DNA of 64,000 nt from contig CBDHFM010000018.1 in NCBI GenBank assembly GCA_965262505.1, positions 1 through 64,000 of the forward strand. Direction: 5' to 3'. The position numbers were made by a program, and so were the translations under genes. The first letter of the stretch is position 1, and each line of letters starts with the position of its first letter. Under the pieces are notes generated by a model, which made no database searches, had not been told where the DNA came from, and was given only the letters and a program-made list of their open reading frames with translations. Below, one piece after another: positions 15,479 through 25,678 of the stretch. Source of the stretch: JACPPO01 sp965262505. GTDB taxonomy: Bacteria; Acidobacteriota; Vicinamibacteria; Vicinamibacterales; UBA2999.

Positions 15479-16551
15479 TTATGTTACGATATGTGGGCCG
15501 TGACGAGGCCACCCGCGCGGATGAGCGCGTCGACGCCGCGCTACGTGCCGCGACCCGATATGAGCGTGGCGCTCCGGACCCGCATCTGCGCCTTGGCGTG
15601 TCGGCACCGCCGGTACGGCGCCAGGATGATCTAGATACTCGAGCACGTTGCGCTGCTTGTGGATCTGACACCGTTGCAGCACGGCGGCGGCACCGAACGT
15701 CTGGGCCACGGCCGTGTGGAGGGCCTTCGCGCCATCAAGGATCACAAGCAGGCTGCGATCGGTGCGGAGGCCGCGGCTCTGCAGGTTGGTCAGCAACCCC
15801 TGACACACGGTCGTGTTCTCGGTGGCGCCTTCCCACACGCCCAGGGCGTGTTTTTGGCCGGTGACATCGATGCCCAGCGCGACGACGATACAGTGGGTCC
15901 CCACGTGCACGCCGTCGAGCAGCAGCACGGCGAGGTCGAACTCGGCGAGCGGGGTGGCCCGCCAGGCGTCGAGTTGCGCCTGCGTCTGGGCCACGAACCG
16001 CCGACTCACCGCACTCCTGCTCGTGCCCCGGGTGCGAACGTCCGGGGCCGGCCCAGGGGCTCCAGGCGTCGGCCATGCTGGCGCGTCGCCACGCCCACGA
16101 GCATCTGCTCAACGACGCGCCGGTTCAGCGGGTCGTCCCCGGCGAACGCCCGGAACGTGGGCAACGCGACCTCCTGGCCGGCGTGCCGGACGCGCGGGCG
16201 GCGCAGCGCCACCTTGCGCCCGCCCAGGACGGCCTCACTAGGCGCATGGCCCGCCCGCGAGGCACGCCGCTCGGGTTGATGCGCATACCGGGGGCCACAG
16301 ACCGCCACGCGGTCCTCCTCCAACATCGCCTCGAGGACGTTCAGGCCCGACGCGACGACCAACGCCTGCAGCTCGGTCTGCGTGTCGACCAGGATATCGA
16401 CCAACGGCAGGTGCCGAAGCGCCGGCGACGATGATTGGCGACGACGGATGACTGTGCGAGACTTCTTCACGGCGGCTCCTTTCTGGGGGCTTCGGCCCCA
16501 GGTTTTTCCCACCGGCCGTATAGCACGACCAGCAGGGAGCCGCCGCTTCAA
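15479..16551 (-). pseudogene. Broken IS256-family (mutator-type) transposase
   Basis: Two consecutive frames on the minus strand together resemble an IS256-type transposase. The first contains RKVALRRPRVRHAGQEVALPTFRAF and the second LAVLLLDGVHVGTHCIVVALGID then TENTTVCQGLLTNLQSRGL and VLQRCQIHKQRNVLEYL. They are joined by a frameshift near 16010-16050. After LEYL the frame leaves the family text, so the catalytic C-terminal end is lost. The gene is inactive. Confidence 0.75.
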
Positions 16552-16620
16552 ATTTCAACAGCTACCGGGGCATCCCCGCCGCGGCGATAAGGGTGCCGAG
16601 ATCATCGGCGAGGTGTAGAA

Positions 16621-18456
16621 GTGAGGAAAATCGACGGCGACGCGAAGAGTATCCGCAACATGCTGGGCGGCTCCAAGTTCGCCATCGACTACTACCAGCG
16701 CGAGTACCGCTGGGAGACCAAGCAGGTCGCCGAGCTAATCAAGGACCTCGCCGAGAAGTTCCTCGAGAGCCACGAAGCGGGTAATGAGCGCGGCGCCGTC
16801 GCGCAGTACGGGCACTACTTCCTAGGCTCCATCATCATCAGCGACAAGAATGGGCAGAAGTTCATCATCGACGGCCAACAGCGCCTGACGTCGACGACTC
16901 TGCTGTTGATCCACATCCACCGCCAGCTCGAGAACCAGCAGCAGAAGGCGCAACTCGCCGACCTCATCTTCTCCCAGAAGTTCGGCACGCGTTCCTTCAA
17001 CCTCGCCGTCCCTGAGCGCACACCCTGCATGGACGCACTTTTCACCGGGGAACCCTTCGACGACACCGGCCAGCCGGAGTCGGTGGTGAACATCCTCGCG
17101 CGCTTCCAGGACATTGAGGAAGACTTTCCCGACGAACTGGCGGGCGAGGCCCTGCCGTACTTCGCGGACTGGCTGATCGAGAACGTCCACTTCATCGAGA
17201 TCACGGCCTATTCGGATGCGGATGCCTACACGATCTTCGAGACGATGAACGACCGGGGCCTGTCCCTGACCCCAACCGACATGCTGAAGGGCTACCTGCT
17301 CAATAACATCACCGACGTCGATCGCCGCAACGAGGCCAGCCGCGTGTGGCGAGACCGCGTGGCGAGGCTCCAACAACTAGGGAAGGAGGAGGACGCCGAT
17401 ACCGTCAAGGCCTGGCTTCGCAGCCAGCACGCCCAGACCATCCGCGAGCGCAAGCGCGGCGCTCAGCCACGCGACTTCGACCTCATCGGCACCGAGTTCC
17501 ACCGCTGGGTGCGCGACCACGAGAAGCCCCTTGGCCTCACCGCGAGCCCAGCCTTCGGGCGCTTCATCCAGGAAGACTTCGACTTCTACAGCCGCTGGTA
17601 CGAGCGCATCTGGCAGGCGGCCGAGACCCTCACCCCCAGGCTCGAGGCCATCCACTACAACGCCCAGAACAAGTTCACGCTCCAGTACCCCGTGCTCCTC
17701 GCGCCGCTCCGGCGAGCCGATAGCGACGACCAGATCCATCGCAAGCTGCGGATCGTCGCCGGCTACCTTGACATCCTGATCGCCCGACGGATCTGGAACT
17801 GGAAGGCTACTAACTACTCCACCTTGCAGTACGCCATGTTCCAGCTGGTCATCCTGGCAATCCGCGGCAAGTCTGTTCCCGAGCTGGCCGACATCCTCAT
17901 CAAGCGTCTCGACGCCGAGGATCACTCCTTCGCCAGCAATGAACGCTTCCACCTGCACGGGATGAACGGCCGACAGATCCACCGCCTGTTAGCCCGCATA
18001 ACGGACTACGTCGAGGCAAGTTCCGGCCAAGCGTCCCGCTATGCCGAGTACATCCAGCGACGCGGCAAGAATGGCTACGAGGTTGAGCACATCTGGGCGA
18101 ACCACCCCGAGCGTCACACCGATGAGTTCGCACACCCCAGCGACTTCGCCGAGTACCGTAACCGCGTCGGCGGGCTCCTGCTCCTGCCCAAGAGTTTCAA
18201 CGCCAGCTACGGTGACACACCCTACGCCGAGAAGCGCGAGCACTACTTCGGCCAGAACCTGCTCGCCCAGAGCCTCCACGAGACCGCCTATGACCACAAC
18301 CCGGGCTTCCGCAAGTTCCGCGAGGAGTCGGGCCTGCGCTTCCAGTCGCACGCCGAATTCAAGAAGGCGGACCTCGACGCGCGGCAGGAGTTGTATCGCG
18401 AGATCGCCGAGCAGATCTGGAGCCCGGACACGCTTCGGCGGGAGGTGGATGCATGA
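16621..18456 (+). CDS. DUF262-DUF1524 protein (GmrSD-type restriction-like)
   Basis: This 611-residue, GTG-started protein joins the two halves of GmrSD-type type IV restriction systems. The N-terminal DUF262 has YYQREYRWETKQVAELIKDL and FIIDGQQRLTSTTLLL (about residues 82-97), the DGQQR nucleotide-hydrolysis motif. The C-terminal DUF1524 has NGYEVEHIWANHPERH (about 484-499), a His-Me finger nuclease motif. It likely cleaves modified foreign DNA. It sits next to the CRISPR-Cas locus, forming a small defence cluster. The frame is intact. Confidence 0.85.
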   Translation: MRKIDGDAKSIRNMLGGSKFAIDYYQREYRWETKQVAELIKDLAEKFLESHEAGNERGAVAQYGHYFLGSIIISDKNGQKFIIDGQQRLTSTTLLLIHIHRQLENQQQKAQLADLIFSQKFGTRSFNLAVPERTPCMDALFTGEPFDDTGQPESVVNILARFQDIEEDFPDELAGEALPYFADWLIENVHFIEITAYSDADAYTIFETMNDRGLSLTPTDMLKGYLLNNITDVDRRNEASRVWRDRVARLQQLGKEEDADTVKAWLRSQHAQTIRERKRGAQPRDFDLIGTEFHRWVRDHEKPLGLTASPAFGRFIQEDFDFYSRWYERIWQAAETLTPRLEAIHYNAQNKFTLQYPVLLAPLRRADSDDQIHRKLRIVAGYLDILIARRIWNWKATNYSTLQYAMFQLVILAIRGKSVPELADILIKRLDAEDHSFASNERFHLHGMNGRQIHRLLARITDYVEASSGQASRYAEYIQRRGKNGYEVEHIWANHPERHTDEFAHPSDFAEYRNRVGGLLLLPKSFNASYGDTPYAEKREHYFGQNLLAQSLHETAYDHNPGFRKFREESGLRFQSHAEFKKADLDARQELYREIAEQIWSPDTLRREVDA

Positions 18457-18536
18457 TCCTCACAATATGGTGCTCCTGCCGTCCCGTTGGAAAGTGACCG
18501 CGCCGCCGGGCGGGCGCGCTCGGCTAAACTCTCGTC

Positions 18537-18779
18537 ATGAACGTTTTTCAGTCGCTCAAGAATGACCGTGTGACGCTCGTCAAAAAGAACGGGCACCGGT
18601 TCGAGAATCTGTCCGCGTCAGTTTAAACCGGTCTGATCTTGACGGACAACCCGAAAATCCCGATTGAGGATGGCGACCAGTTTGAGCGACAACTGCCGAG
18701 CGGAACTATCAACTTGAACCTGTTCAGCCCAGAAAACTGCTTAGACAACGGGGTCTACCTCACCTCCCTGTTTGGCTGA
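18537..18779 (+). pseudogene. Small gene with an in-frame stop
   Basis: One frame reads MNVFQSLKNDRVTLVKKNG.. up to ASV, then TAA (18624-18626), then TGLILTDNPKIPIEDGDQF and RQLPSGTINLNLF to a TGA. The text IPIEDGD..RQLPSG matches the N-terminal domain of a widespread small uncharacterised protein (usual pattern LPIE.GD.I.R.LP.G). The stop lies mid-domain, probably a CAA-to-TAA change. It lies between the GmrSD-like gene and cas3. Confidence 0.5.
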
Positions 18780-18833
18780 ACGGTGGACGTTCATCGTCAC
18801 GGGACCAAAGACGAGACGACTCGCGAAGCAGAA

Positions 18834-21560
18834 ATGAATGGGCCGCACAACATGGACATTCTTCCCTTCTGGGGAAAGGCCCGACCTCGCAATCCCGACC
18901 GCGGGCCGAAGTGGCATCCGTTGGTATTTCACTCCCTTGATGTGGCCGCCGTGGGGGAATATTTACTGGCACGGCATCGCGGGTTGGACGAGGGACTCAG
19001 TCGCTTGCTGGGGCTTCCGCGTGAGGACGCTGCCCCGCTAATCTGTTTCTTGCTCTGTCTCCACGACATCGGCAAGTTTGCCAGGAAGTTTCAAGCCAAG
19101 GCGCCGGAGTGGTACCCGACGTGCTTTGGCGACGACCCCGCCAACCTGGCGGCCCATTACGATCATGGCGGCGGGGGGTTCCGCCTGTTCGAAGCCGAAT
19201 CCGACCGCTTCAACCTGCCGGCCGGATCCGGCGTTTGGCGGCCCCTGATCTCAGCGGTCACCGGCCACCATGGGACGCCGCCGGAACCACGCATCAATGA
19301 AAGCCTGACCACGCTGCGAAGCGACTTCGGGCGGGTGGGAATTGAAGCTGCGCACCAATTTATCCAACAGGCGCATGGGCTGTTCGCTCCGCCGGAAGAC
19401 CTTCCGGCGCTTGATTGCCGGCGGGCGCGTCGCGCGTCGTTCGCCGTCGCCGGCGTTGCCGTGCTGGCGGACTGGATCGGATCGAAGGAGGAGTGGTTTC
19501 CCTATCGTGATCCGGTTCAAGACATTGAGGCGTATTGGAACGATGCGCGAGAACGAGCGAAACATGCAGTCACGGAGGCAGGCGTACTGCCCGCAGATGT
19601 GAGACGTCACCTCGGCTACGGCGAGTTGATCGATCCCCGAGCCGTGCCGAGCCCGATGCAGGATTGGGCGCGGAAGGTGCAGCTCCCGTCCGGCCCGGCG
19701 CTGTTCATGATTGAGGACGAGACTGGGAGCGGCAAGACGGAAGCGGCGCTGATGCTCGCTCATCGACTGATGGCTTCCGGTTCGGCGGATGGCCTCTACG
19801 TGGCGCTGCCCACCATGGCCACGGCCAACGCCATGTTTGACCGGCTCGCGGTTGCGCACCGCCGTCTCTTCGCACAAGACGCCGAGCCGTCTATCGCCCT
19901 GGCGCACGGCGCGCGCGCCATGCACGAAGGCTTTCGGGCAGCGATGTCGCGCGGCTGGCGATTCGAAGCGCCCTATTCCAATGCGCGGGGACCGGAAGAA
20001 GCCTCCGAAACCACCGCATCGGCTGCCTGCGCGGCCTGGATCGCCGACGACCGGCGGCGATCTTTTCTGGCCGATGCGGGTGCCGGCACCGTCGATCAAG
20101 CGCTGTTGTCAGTGCTGCCGAGCCGTTACCAGTCGCTACGGCTCCTGGGTCTCATGCGGCGTGTGCTCATTCTCGACGAGGTGCACGCCTACGACGCCTA
20201 TATGCAGCGCGAGATGGAGCGGTTGCTCGAGTTCCAGGCGGGGCTCGGCGGCTCGGTGATCCTGCTGTCCGCGACGCTGCCGCTGTCCGTCCGCAAGCGG
20301 CTGACCGACGCCTTCGCCAAAGGGCTGGGAAGGGATGTCGGCCCGGCCAGCCCTGGCATGGATTACCCCCTGGCCACGGTTTGCGCGACTGACATTGATT
20401 CATCCACGAAGGTAGCGGGGCGAGCCGGGCGGGCGCGCACGCTTCCGATGCGATTCCTCCGCTCTTCGGACGAGGCGTTGGACGAAGTCGAAAAGGCAGC
20501 CAGCGCTGGCAACGCTGTCCTCTACATTCGCAATACTGTCGACGACGCGTTCAACGCCCACGCGGTCCTGAAGGCCCGCGGACTCGCGCCCCGTCTCTTC
20601 CATGCCCGATTTGCACTGCATGACCGCTTGAAGATTGAAGGGCAGGTTGTGGAGAGGTTCGGCAAGCGCAGTGTTACCACCGGTCGCACAGGCCAGGTGC
20701 TGATCGCGACGCAGGTGGTCGAGCAGTCGCTCGATCTCGATTTCGATGTCCTGATCACCGACCTCGCCCCTATCGATCTGCTGATCCAGCGCGCAGGAAG
20801 GCTCTGGCGCCACGACCGCCCGGAACGCGAAGGCCACCCGGAACTGCTCGTGGTGGGCCCCGAACCCGTCGTCGATGCGGACGAGCGATGGTTCGACCGA
20901 GCCTTTCCGCGTGCGAAATACGTCTATCGGGATCACGCACGTCTCTGGCTGACTGCTCGGGCGCTGGAGGATGCCGGCGCCATCGAGAGTCCCGTGGGCT
21001 TGCGGGCGCTCATCGAATCCGTCTATGGAGATGATGTCGAGGCGCGCCTCCCGGATGCCTTGCAGGGCAGCTTCTTCGACGCCGAGGGCCGGGCGGGCGC
21101 AGAGCGCGGCGTTGCAACGACAAACGTGCTCAACCTTACCAAGGGCTACGTGCGAGACGGCGGCGCCTGGGACAGCGACGTTCGAACACCAACCCGGCTC
21201 GACGACGATCCACAGGTTACGCTGCGGCTCGGTCGCGTCCGCGATGGCCGTATCGAGCCCTACGCCCCCGGCGAGGCGACGGACGAGCCATGGCGGCCGT
21301 GGCGGCTCAGCGAGGTGAATATTGCAGCGCGGCACGTTGGGGGCGAGGCCGTGCCGACGGAGCACGTCGAGGCCGCGCGAGCGGCGAAGGCAGACTGGAC
21401 GCGGTTCGACGCGGAAAAGATCCTCGTCGTGCTCGACAAGGCCGCTACGGCTGGCACATCCTTGTCTGGATCGGCGGCGGCGGCGGGCGAGGCTCCGAAC
21501 GAGGTCCTCCTGAGCTACGATCCGCAAGGGGGCTTGACGTGGAAGCGGAGCAAGGCGTGA
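18834..21560 (+). CDS. cas3: CRISPR-associated helicase-nuclease Cas3 (type I-E)
   Basis: This 908-residue protein has an N-terminal HD nuclease (FHSLDVAAVG near residue 33; CLHDIGKFARKF near 77) and a superfamily 2 helicase: DETGSGKTEAA (about 295-305), LILDEVHAYD (about 444-453), LLSATLPLSVRK and QVVEQSLDLDFDVLITDLAP followed by LIQRAGRLWRH. It unwinds and degrades target DNA after Cascade recruitment. An in-frame GTG at 18783 is an alternative start, but ATG 18834 fits the family N-terminus (..LPFWGKARP). It heads the cas operon. Confidence 0.93.
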   Translation: MNGPHNMDILPFWGKARPRNPDRGPKWHPLVFHSLDVAAVGEYLLARHRGLDEGLSRLLGLPREDAAPLICFLLCLHDIGKFARKFQAKAPEWYPTCFGDDPANLAAHYDHGGGGFRLFEAESDRFNLPAGSGVWRPLISAVTGHHGTPPEPRINESLTTLRSDFGRVGIEAAHQFIQQAHGLFAPPEDLPALDCRRARRASFAVAGVAVLADWIGSKEEWFPYRDPVQDIEAYWNDARERAKHAVTEAGVLPADVRRHLGYGELIDPRAVPSPMQDWARKVQLPSGPALFMIEDETGSGKTEAALMLAHRLMASGSADGLYVALPTMATANAMFDRLAVAHRRLFAQDAEPSIALAHGARAMHEGFRAAMSRGWRFEAPYSNARGPEEASETTASAACAAWIADDRRRSFLADAGAGTVDQALLSVLPSRYQSLRLLGLMRRVLILDEVHAYDAYMQREMERLLEFQAGLGGSVILLSATLPLSVRKRLTDAFAKGLGRDVGPASPGMDYPLATVCATDIDSSTKVAGRAGRARTLPMRFLRSSDEALDEVEKAASAGNAVLYIRNTVDDAFNAHAVLKARGLAPRLFHARFALHDRLKIEGQVVERFGKRSVTTGRTGQVLIATQVVEQSLDLDFDVLITDLAPIDLLIQRAGRLWRHDRPEREGHPELLVVGPEPVVDADERWFDRAFPRAKYVYRDHARLWLTARALEDAGAIESPVGLRALIESVYGDDVEARLPDALQGSFFDAEGRAGAERGVATTNVLNLTKGYVRDGGAWDSDVRTPTRLDDDPQVTLRLGRVRDGRIEPYAPGEATDEPWRPWRLSEVNIAARHVGGEAVPTEHVEAARAAKADWTRFDAEKILVVLDKAATAGTSLSGSAAAAGEAPNEVLLSYDPQGGLTWKRSKA

Positions 21561-21568
21561 CGGGTGCG

Positions 21569-23254
21569 ATGTCAGCTAAACCGGCCCACGTCGTCTTCAA
21601 CCTGATCAACGAACCGTGGCTGCCTCTGCGGCGTCGTAGCGGCACCGTCGAGCATATCCAACCGTGGCGGATCAACGAGCGCATCAGCGAAGACCCGTTC
21701 GTCTCCTTCGCGTGGCCCCGGCCGGACTTCAACGGCGCGGCGCACGAGTTTCTTGTCGGCCTGCTGTCCACGACCGCCGCTCCCGCGGACGACGACGAAT
21801 GGAAGGACTGGTGGCTGGATCCGCCGCCGCCGGATGTCCTTGAGCCATGTTTCTCGACGGTCGCTCACGCCTTCGACCTGGACGGACCCGGACCGAGGTT
21901 TCTCCAGGACCTCGACCCGCTCGATGGCGCCGAAGACAAGGAAATTGCAGCGCTCTTGATCGACACGCCGGGCGCACAGACGCTGCGTAAGAACGCGGAC
22001 CTATTCGTGAAGCGAGGCGGAGCGCCAGTATTTTCCCGCGCCGCCGCCGCGATGGCGCTCTTCACATTGAGCAACTACGCGCCTGCGGGCGGCGCCGGGC
22101 ATCGCACGTCGCTGCGAGGCGGCGGCCCGATGACAACGCTGCTCGTCGCGGACCACTCCACGTACGGCAGCACCCTCTGGGGTCGGCTGTGGCCCAACGT
22201 CGAGAGTCGGGAGCAAATCGAAGCGCGCGCGAGCGAGGCGACTCTGGACGACGATGTCGAGAGGGTATTTCCCTGGCTCGCTTCAACCCGTACCTCCAAC
22301 CTGAAAGCCGGCGGCAAATCGACAACCCCCACTGACGTCCATCCCTTGCAGGTCTATTGGGGCATGCCTCGGCGCATTCGACTGCTGTTCGAAGACGCGA
22401 ACGGTCGCGGATGCAGCCTCACCGCCGCGGAAGACGCCGTTGTCGTAACGAGCTATCGGACCAGGACCTACGGCGCCGACTACTCGGAAGGATTCGAACA
22501 CCCGCTAACCCCCTACTACCGTCAGAAGGCAACGGCCATCGCCAAGCTTCCCGGTCACCCCAACCCAGGCGGTATCAGCTATCGCCTGTGGCCAGGGCTT
22601 GTCGTCCGGAGTAAGGACGGACTTCGCGAACCCGCGCAAGTTATCCGGCACTGGCAGCAAGAGCGGGTACGGAGTGCGAGCGAGTCCAGGTTTGCCGCCT
22701 TTGGCTATGACATGGACAACATGAAGGCACGTGCCTGGAGCGAAGGCGAGATGCCGCTCTGGTTCCTTGATGATGAGACACGCGATTGGCTTGGTGAATT
22801 CATCCGCCGGGCAACGGCGGGTGCCAACACCGTCTCTCGCCTGGTGACGGGAGCCGTGAAATCCGCTCTTTACGACCGGCCCAAGGACGCCAGCGGAGAC
22901 TACGGGTTTATCGCCGAACGTTTCTATCGAGAGACGGAAGGAGCGTTCTACGCGGCTCTCGGCGCCGCCGTGGCTGCGATCAGGAACAATCCCGATAGCG
23001 ACGACCCCACCATCGAGGCGCGCCGGCGCTGGGCGCCGATCATGGAAAAGGTGGCACTGCACCTGTTCGACGAGCACGCTCCCTCCGAAGGGTTGGAGGA
23101 CCGGAAGATGCATCGCCACGTGAAGGCGCGGTTCTTGCTGACGCTCGCACTTTGCGGACGTGGAACGGCAGGTAAGTCCCTGTTTGATGGCGATCTAGGT
23201 ATTGCCTCACCCGAAACCAGGCAGTCGCGGAGAGGTCCGGAGGAGGTAGCATGA
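21569..23254 (+). CDS. casA: Cascade large subunit Cas8e/Cse1
   Basis: This 561-residue protein starts FNLINEPWLPLRRRSG, the hallmark of Cse1/CasA. It contains LFTLSNYAPAGGAGHRTSLRGGGPMTTLL (L1-loop region that reads the PAM) and LWPNVESREQ. In the Cascade complex it recognises the PAM and recruits Cas3. A GTG at 21557 overlapping the cas3 stop could also start it. The 3' end overlaps cas11 by 4 bp (ATGA), indicating a tightly coupled operon. Confidence 0.92.
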   Translation: MSAKPAHVVFNLINEPWLPLRRRSGTVEHIQPWRINERISEDPFVSFAWPRPDFNGAAHEFLVGLLSTTAAPADDDEWKDWWLDPPPPDVLEPCFSTVAHAFDLDGPGPRFLQDLDPLDGAEDKEIAALLIDTPGAQTLRKNADLFVKRGGAPVFSRAAAAMALFTLSNYAPAGGAGHRTSLRGGGPMTTLLVADHSTYGSTLWGRLWPNVESREQIEARASEATLDDDVERVFPWLASTRTSNLKAGGKSTTPTDVHPLQVYWGMPRRIRLLFEDANGRGCSLTAAEDAVVVTSYRTRTYGADYSEGFEHPLTPYYRQKATAIAKLPGHPNPGGISYRLWPGLVVRSKDGLREPAQVIRHWQQERVRSASESRFAAFGYDMDNMKARAWSEGEMPLWFLDDETRDWLGEFIRRATAGANTVSRLVTGAVKSALYDRPKDASGDYGFIAERFYRETEGAFYAALGAAVAAIRNNPDSDDPTIEARRRWAPIMEKVALHLFDEHAPSEGLEDRKMHRHVKARFLLTLALCGRGTAGKSLFDGDLGIASPETRQSRRGPEEVA

Positions 23255-23796
23255 CGGACTCGACACAACAGAGCGCCGCGTCGATCGCTTACGAATGGTG
23301 GCGCCGCCTGCATCCACTGAGTGTCCCGCAGTCCGGCGCCCAGCGTGCGGCGCTTGCCCGCATGCGACGGGCGGCCGCCCCGATTGATGTGATACAGGAG
23401 CCAGAAGCGCTGCGCCTTATTGCAAGGCTGCCGCGGAATCCGGACCGGGTTGCCATGCTCGCTGGAATCCTGGCATGTGTCCGCGAGTCCGACGACCGGC
23501 GCGTCGCCCGTGCCGTTGGCCGCACGACGCTTGACGATGAGCAGTCAGCCCTCATGTCCGAAGGCCGTTTCCGCCGCCTGCTTCAGGTGCAGGACGGCGA
23601 GCTCATGGAAGCCATGCGCCGGCTTGTCCGCATGACCAAAGGGACGGCCAACGTCCGTGACCTGTCTTCCGCGGTCCTCTACTGGGGCGACGGGGTGAAG
23701 AAGCGCTGGATATTCGATTACTACGGCGTTGCCGACAGCATCCGGTCGGACGCGGGCGCGTCAGTGTCGTCGGCTAGAACGCAACTCGAACAATAG
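23251..23796 (+). CDS. casB: Cascade small subunit Cse2/Cas11
   Basis: This 181-residue helical protein has the Cse2 pattern: AYEWWRRLHP near the N-terminus, RAALARMRRAAAPIDVIQEPEALRLI, and late RFRRLLQVQDGELMEAMRRLVRMT with YWGDGVKKRWIFDYYG at the end. It forms the belly dimer of Cascade and stabilises the R-loop. It overlaps casA and is followed after 10 bp by cas7. Confidence 0.9.
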   Translation: MTDSTQQSAASIAYEWWRRLHPLSVPQSGAQRAALARMRRAAAPIDVIQEPEALRLIARLPRNPDRVAMLAGILACVRESDDRRVARAVGRTTLDDEQSALMSEGRFRRLLQVQDGELMEAMRRLVRMTKGTANVRDLSSAVLYWGDGVKKRWIFDYYGVADSIRSDAGASVSSARTQLEQ

Positions 23797-23806
23797 GAAT
23801 CTGAGA

Positions 23807-24859
23807 ATGGCTGATTTCCTGCAACTGCATCTCCTCACTGCCTACGGTCCGTCCAATCTGAACCGCGACGATACCGGTCGTCCCAAGAGCGTCGTCTTCG
23901 GCGGCGTGCCTCGCTTGCGCGTGTCCTCGCAGAGCTTGAAGCGTGCCTGGCGGACGTCCGACGTCTTCAATGCGAAGCTTGACGGCCACCTCGCAGACCG
24001 CACGCAACGGCTGGGCAAGGCCGTCTTCGATCGCTTACGCAAGGGCGGCATGGAGGACGACTTGGCTCTCAAGACCGCCCGCGGCATTGCCGGCGTATTC
24101 GGCAAGATCAAGAAGGAGCAGGACAAAGATCCCACCTTCACGGAACAGCTCGTCTTTGTGTCCCCGGATGAGCAAGAGAAGGCGTTCGCGCTTGCCGACA
24201 AGGCCCTCACCGGAGAAGCCCTTGAGGACCCTCAGGCGGATGACCTACTCCAGAAGGTGGATACGGCCGCAGACATCGCGATGTTCGGGCGCATGCTGGC
24301 CGATAATCCGAAGTTTAACCGCGAGGCGGCGGTGCAGGTTGCGCACGCCATGACGACGCATCGCGCCATTGCAGAGGACGACTACTACACTGCCGTCGAC
24401 GATCTGAAGTCCCGTGAGGAGCCGGACGACGCTGGCGCCGGATTTATCGGCGTCCAGGAATTCGGCGCCGGCGTCTTCTACCTGTACGTCTGCGTTGACC
24501 GAGGGCTTCTCCTCCGAAACCTCGACAATACACAAGCCGTGCATGACGCCAGCCTGGCCGCGCTCGTCGAAGCCTCCGCGACCGTTGCGCCCGGCGGCAA
24601 GCAGGCGAGCTTCGCGAGCCTCGCCCGCGCCGTCTATGTCCTTGCCGAGAAGGGGTCCGCTCAACCGCGGAGCCTCGCTGCTGCCTTCCTTAAACCCGTC
24701 ACGGGGACCAATCAGGGAGAGCACTCCATCATGGCGCTGGAGGAATATCGGGATCGGCTCGATACCGCGTACGGCTCCTGCGCGGATGACCGGTACACGA
24801 TGAATATAGAGAAAGGCGAGGGAACGTTGCACAGCTTGCTCGCCTTCGCGGTGAGCTGA
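23807..24859 (+). CDS. casC: Cascade backbone subunit Cas7e/Cse4
   Basis: This 350-residue RAMP protein begins MADFLQLHLLTAYGPSNLNRDDTGRPKSVVFGG and contains RLRVSSQSLKRAWR, the Cas7e signature. Six copies coat the crRNA spacer in Cascade. Thumb and helical regions follow (TTHRAIAEDDYYTAVDDL; GAGFIGVQEFGAGVFYLYV). The open frame extends upstream, but ATG 23807 gives the conserved start. A gap of 82 bp separates it from cas5, the only sizeable gap within the effector genes. Confidence 0.93.
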   Translation: MADFLQLHLLTAYGPSNLNRDDTGRPKSVVFGGVPRLRVSSQSLKRAWRTSDVFNAKLDGHLADRTQRLGKAVFDRLRKGGMEDDLALKTARGIAGVFGKIKKEQDKDPTFTEQLVFVSPDEQEKAFALADKALTGEALEDPQADDLLQKVDTAADIAMFGRMLADNPKFNREAAVQVAHAMTTHRAIAEDDYYTAVDDLKSREEPDDAGAGFIGVQEFGAGVFYLYVCVDRGLLLRNLDNTQAVHDASLAALVEASATVAPGGKQASFASLARAVYVLAEKGSAQPRSLAAAFLKPVTGTNQGEHSIMALEEYRDRLDTAYGSCADDRYTMNIEKGEGTLHSLLAFAVS

Positions 24860-24941
24860 CCTGACCCGGCGGAGCGGGAACCAGACGCCTGTTCATGAAT
24901 GGTTTCGACGTCTTGCATGAAATTTGATCGGTAATGGACTG

Positions 24942-25673
24942 ATGCGCTTTCTGTTGTTCACTCTCTATGCCCCGATGGGATCGTTCGGCGAGATAGCCGT
25001 CGGCGAACGCCGCATGAGCTGGGCGCGGCCAGGGCGCTCGGCGGTCCTTGGGCTGGTAGCCGCTGCCCAGGGGATCGAACGCGCGAATGAAGCTGCTCAC
25101 CAGCGACTGGAAGCCAGCCTCTACTATGCCGTCAGAACGGACGCGCCGGGCCGGCCGCTGCTGGACTATCACACCGCCCAGACTCCAAAGGCCCGCAGGA
25201 GCCAAACGTTCGCAACGCGGCGGGAGGAACTGGAGCCGGACGATCTCAACACCGTGCTATCCGTCCGCGAGTGGCGGGTAGATGCCTGCTTTACGGTCGC
25301 CCTGTGGCCGCGGCCTGACCAGGCCGCAAACCTTGACGAGATCGTCGGCGCTCTGCGGTATCCTCGTTTCTTGCTCTACGTCGGGCGCAAATCTGGGCCT
25401 CTCGGCCTGCCGCTCAACGCCGAGATCATTGAAGCCGATACGTTCCTGGCGGCCTTCGACGCCCGGCAGCCGAACGACGAAGAACGCAAGATCTTGCAAC
25501 GCACTTACGTTGACGGCACAGCCCGCGGCGGAATCGCGTGTGACCACGACGCACCGGGAGCGCCTGGCGAAACCCGCCTTGAACGGCGGCGCGATGCGGT
25601 TGCCAGCCGTGCACGCTGGCAGTTTGCGGACCGACTGGAACGAGTCGTGGTCCCGGAACGCAGCGAGGCCTGA
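24942..25673 (+). CDS. casD: Cascade subunit Cas5e
   Basis: This 243-residue protein starts MRFLLFTLYAPMGSFGEIAVGERRMSWARPGRSAVLGLVAAAQGI, the typical Cas5e N-terminus (L.APM.SFG, then PGRSAVLGL..AA.GI). It binds the crRNA 5' handle. An upstream in-frame TTG (24924) is possible but the ATG fits the family. It ends 5 bp before cas6e. Confidence 0.92.
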   Translation: MRFLLFTLYAPMGSFGEIAVGERRMSWARPGRSAVLGLVAAAQGIERANEAAHQRLEASLYYAVRTDAPGRPLLDYHTAQTPKARRSQTFATRREELEPDDLNTVLSVREWRVDACFTVALWPRPDQAANLDEIVGALRYPRFLLYVGRKSGPLGLPLNAEIIEADTFLAAFDARQPNDEERKILQRTYVDGTARGGIACDHDAPGAPGETRLERRRDAVASRARWQFADRLERVVVPERSEA

Positions 25674-25678
25674 CAGCG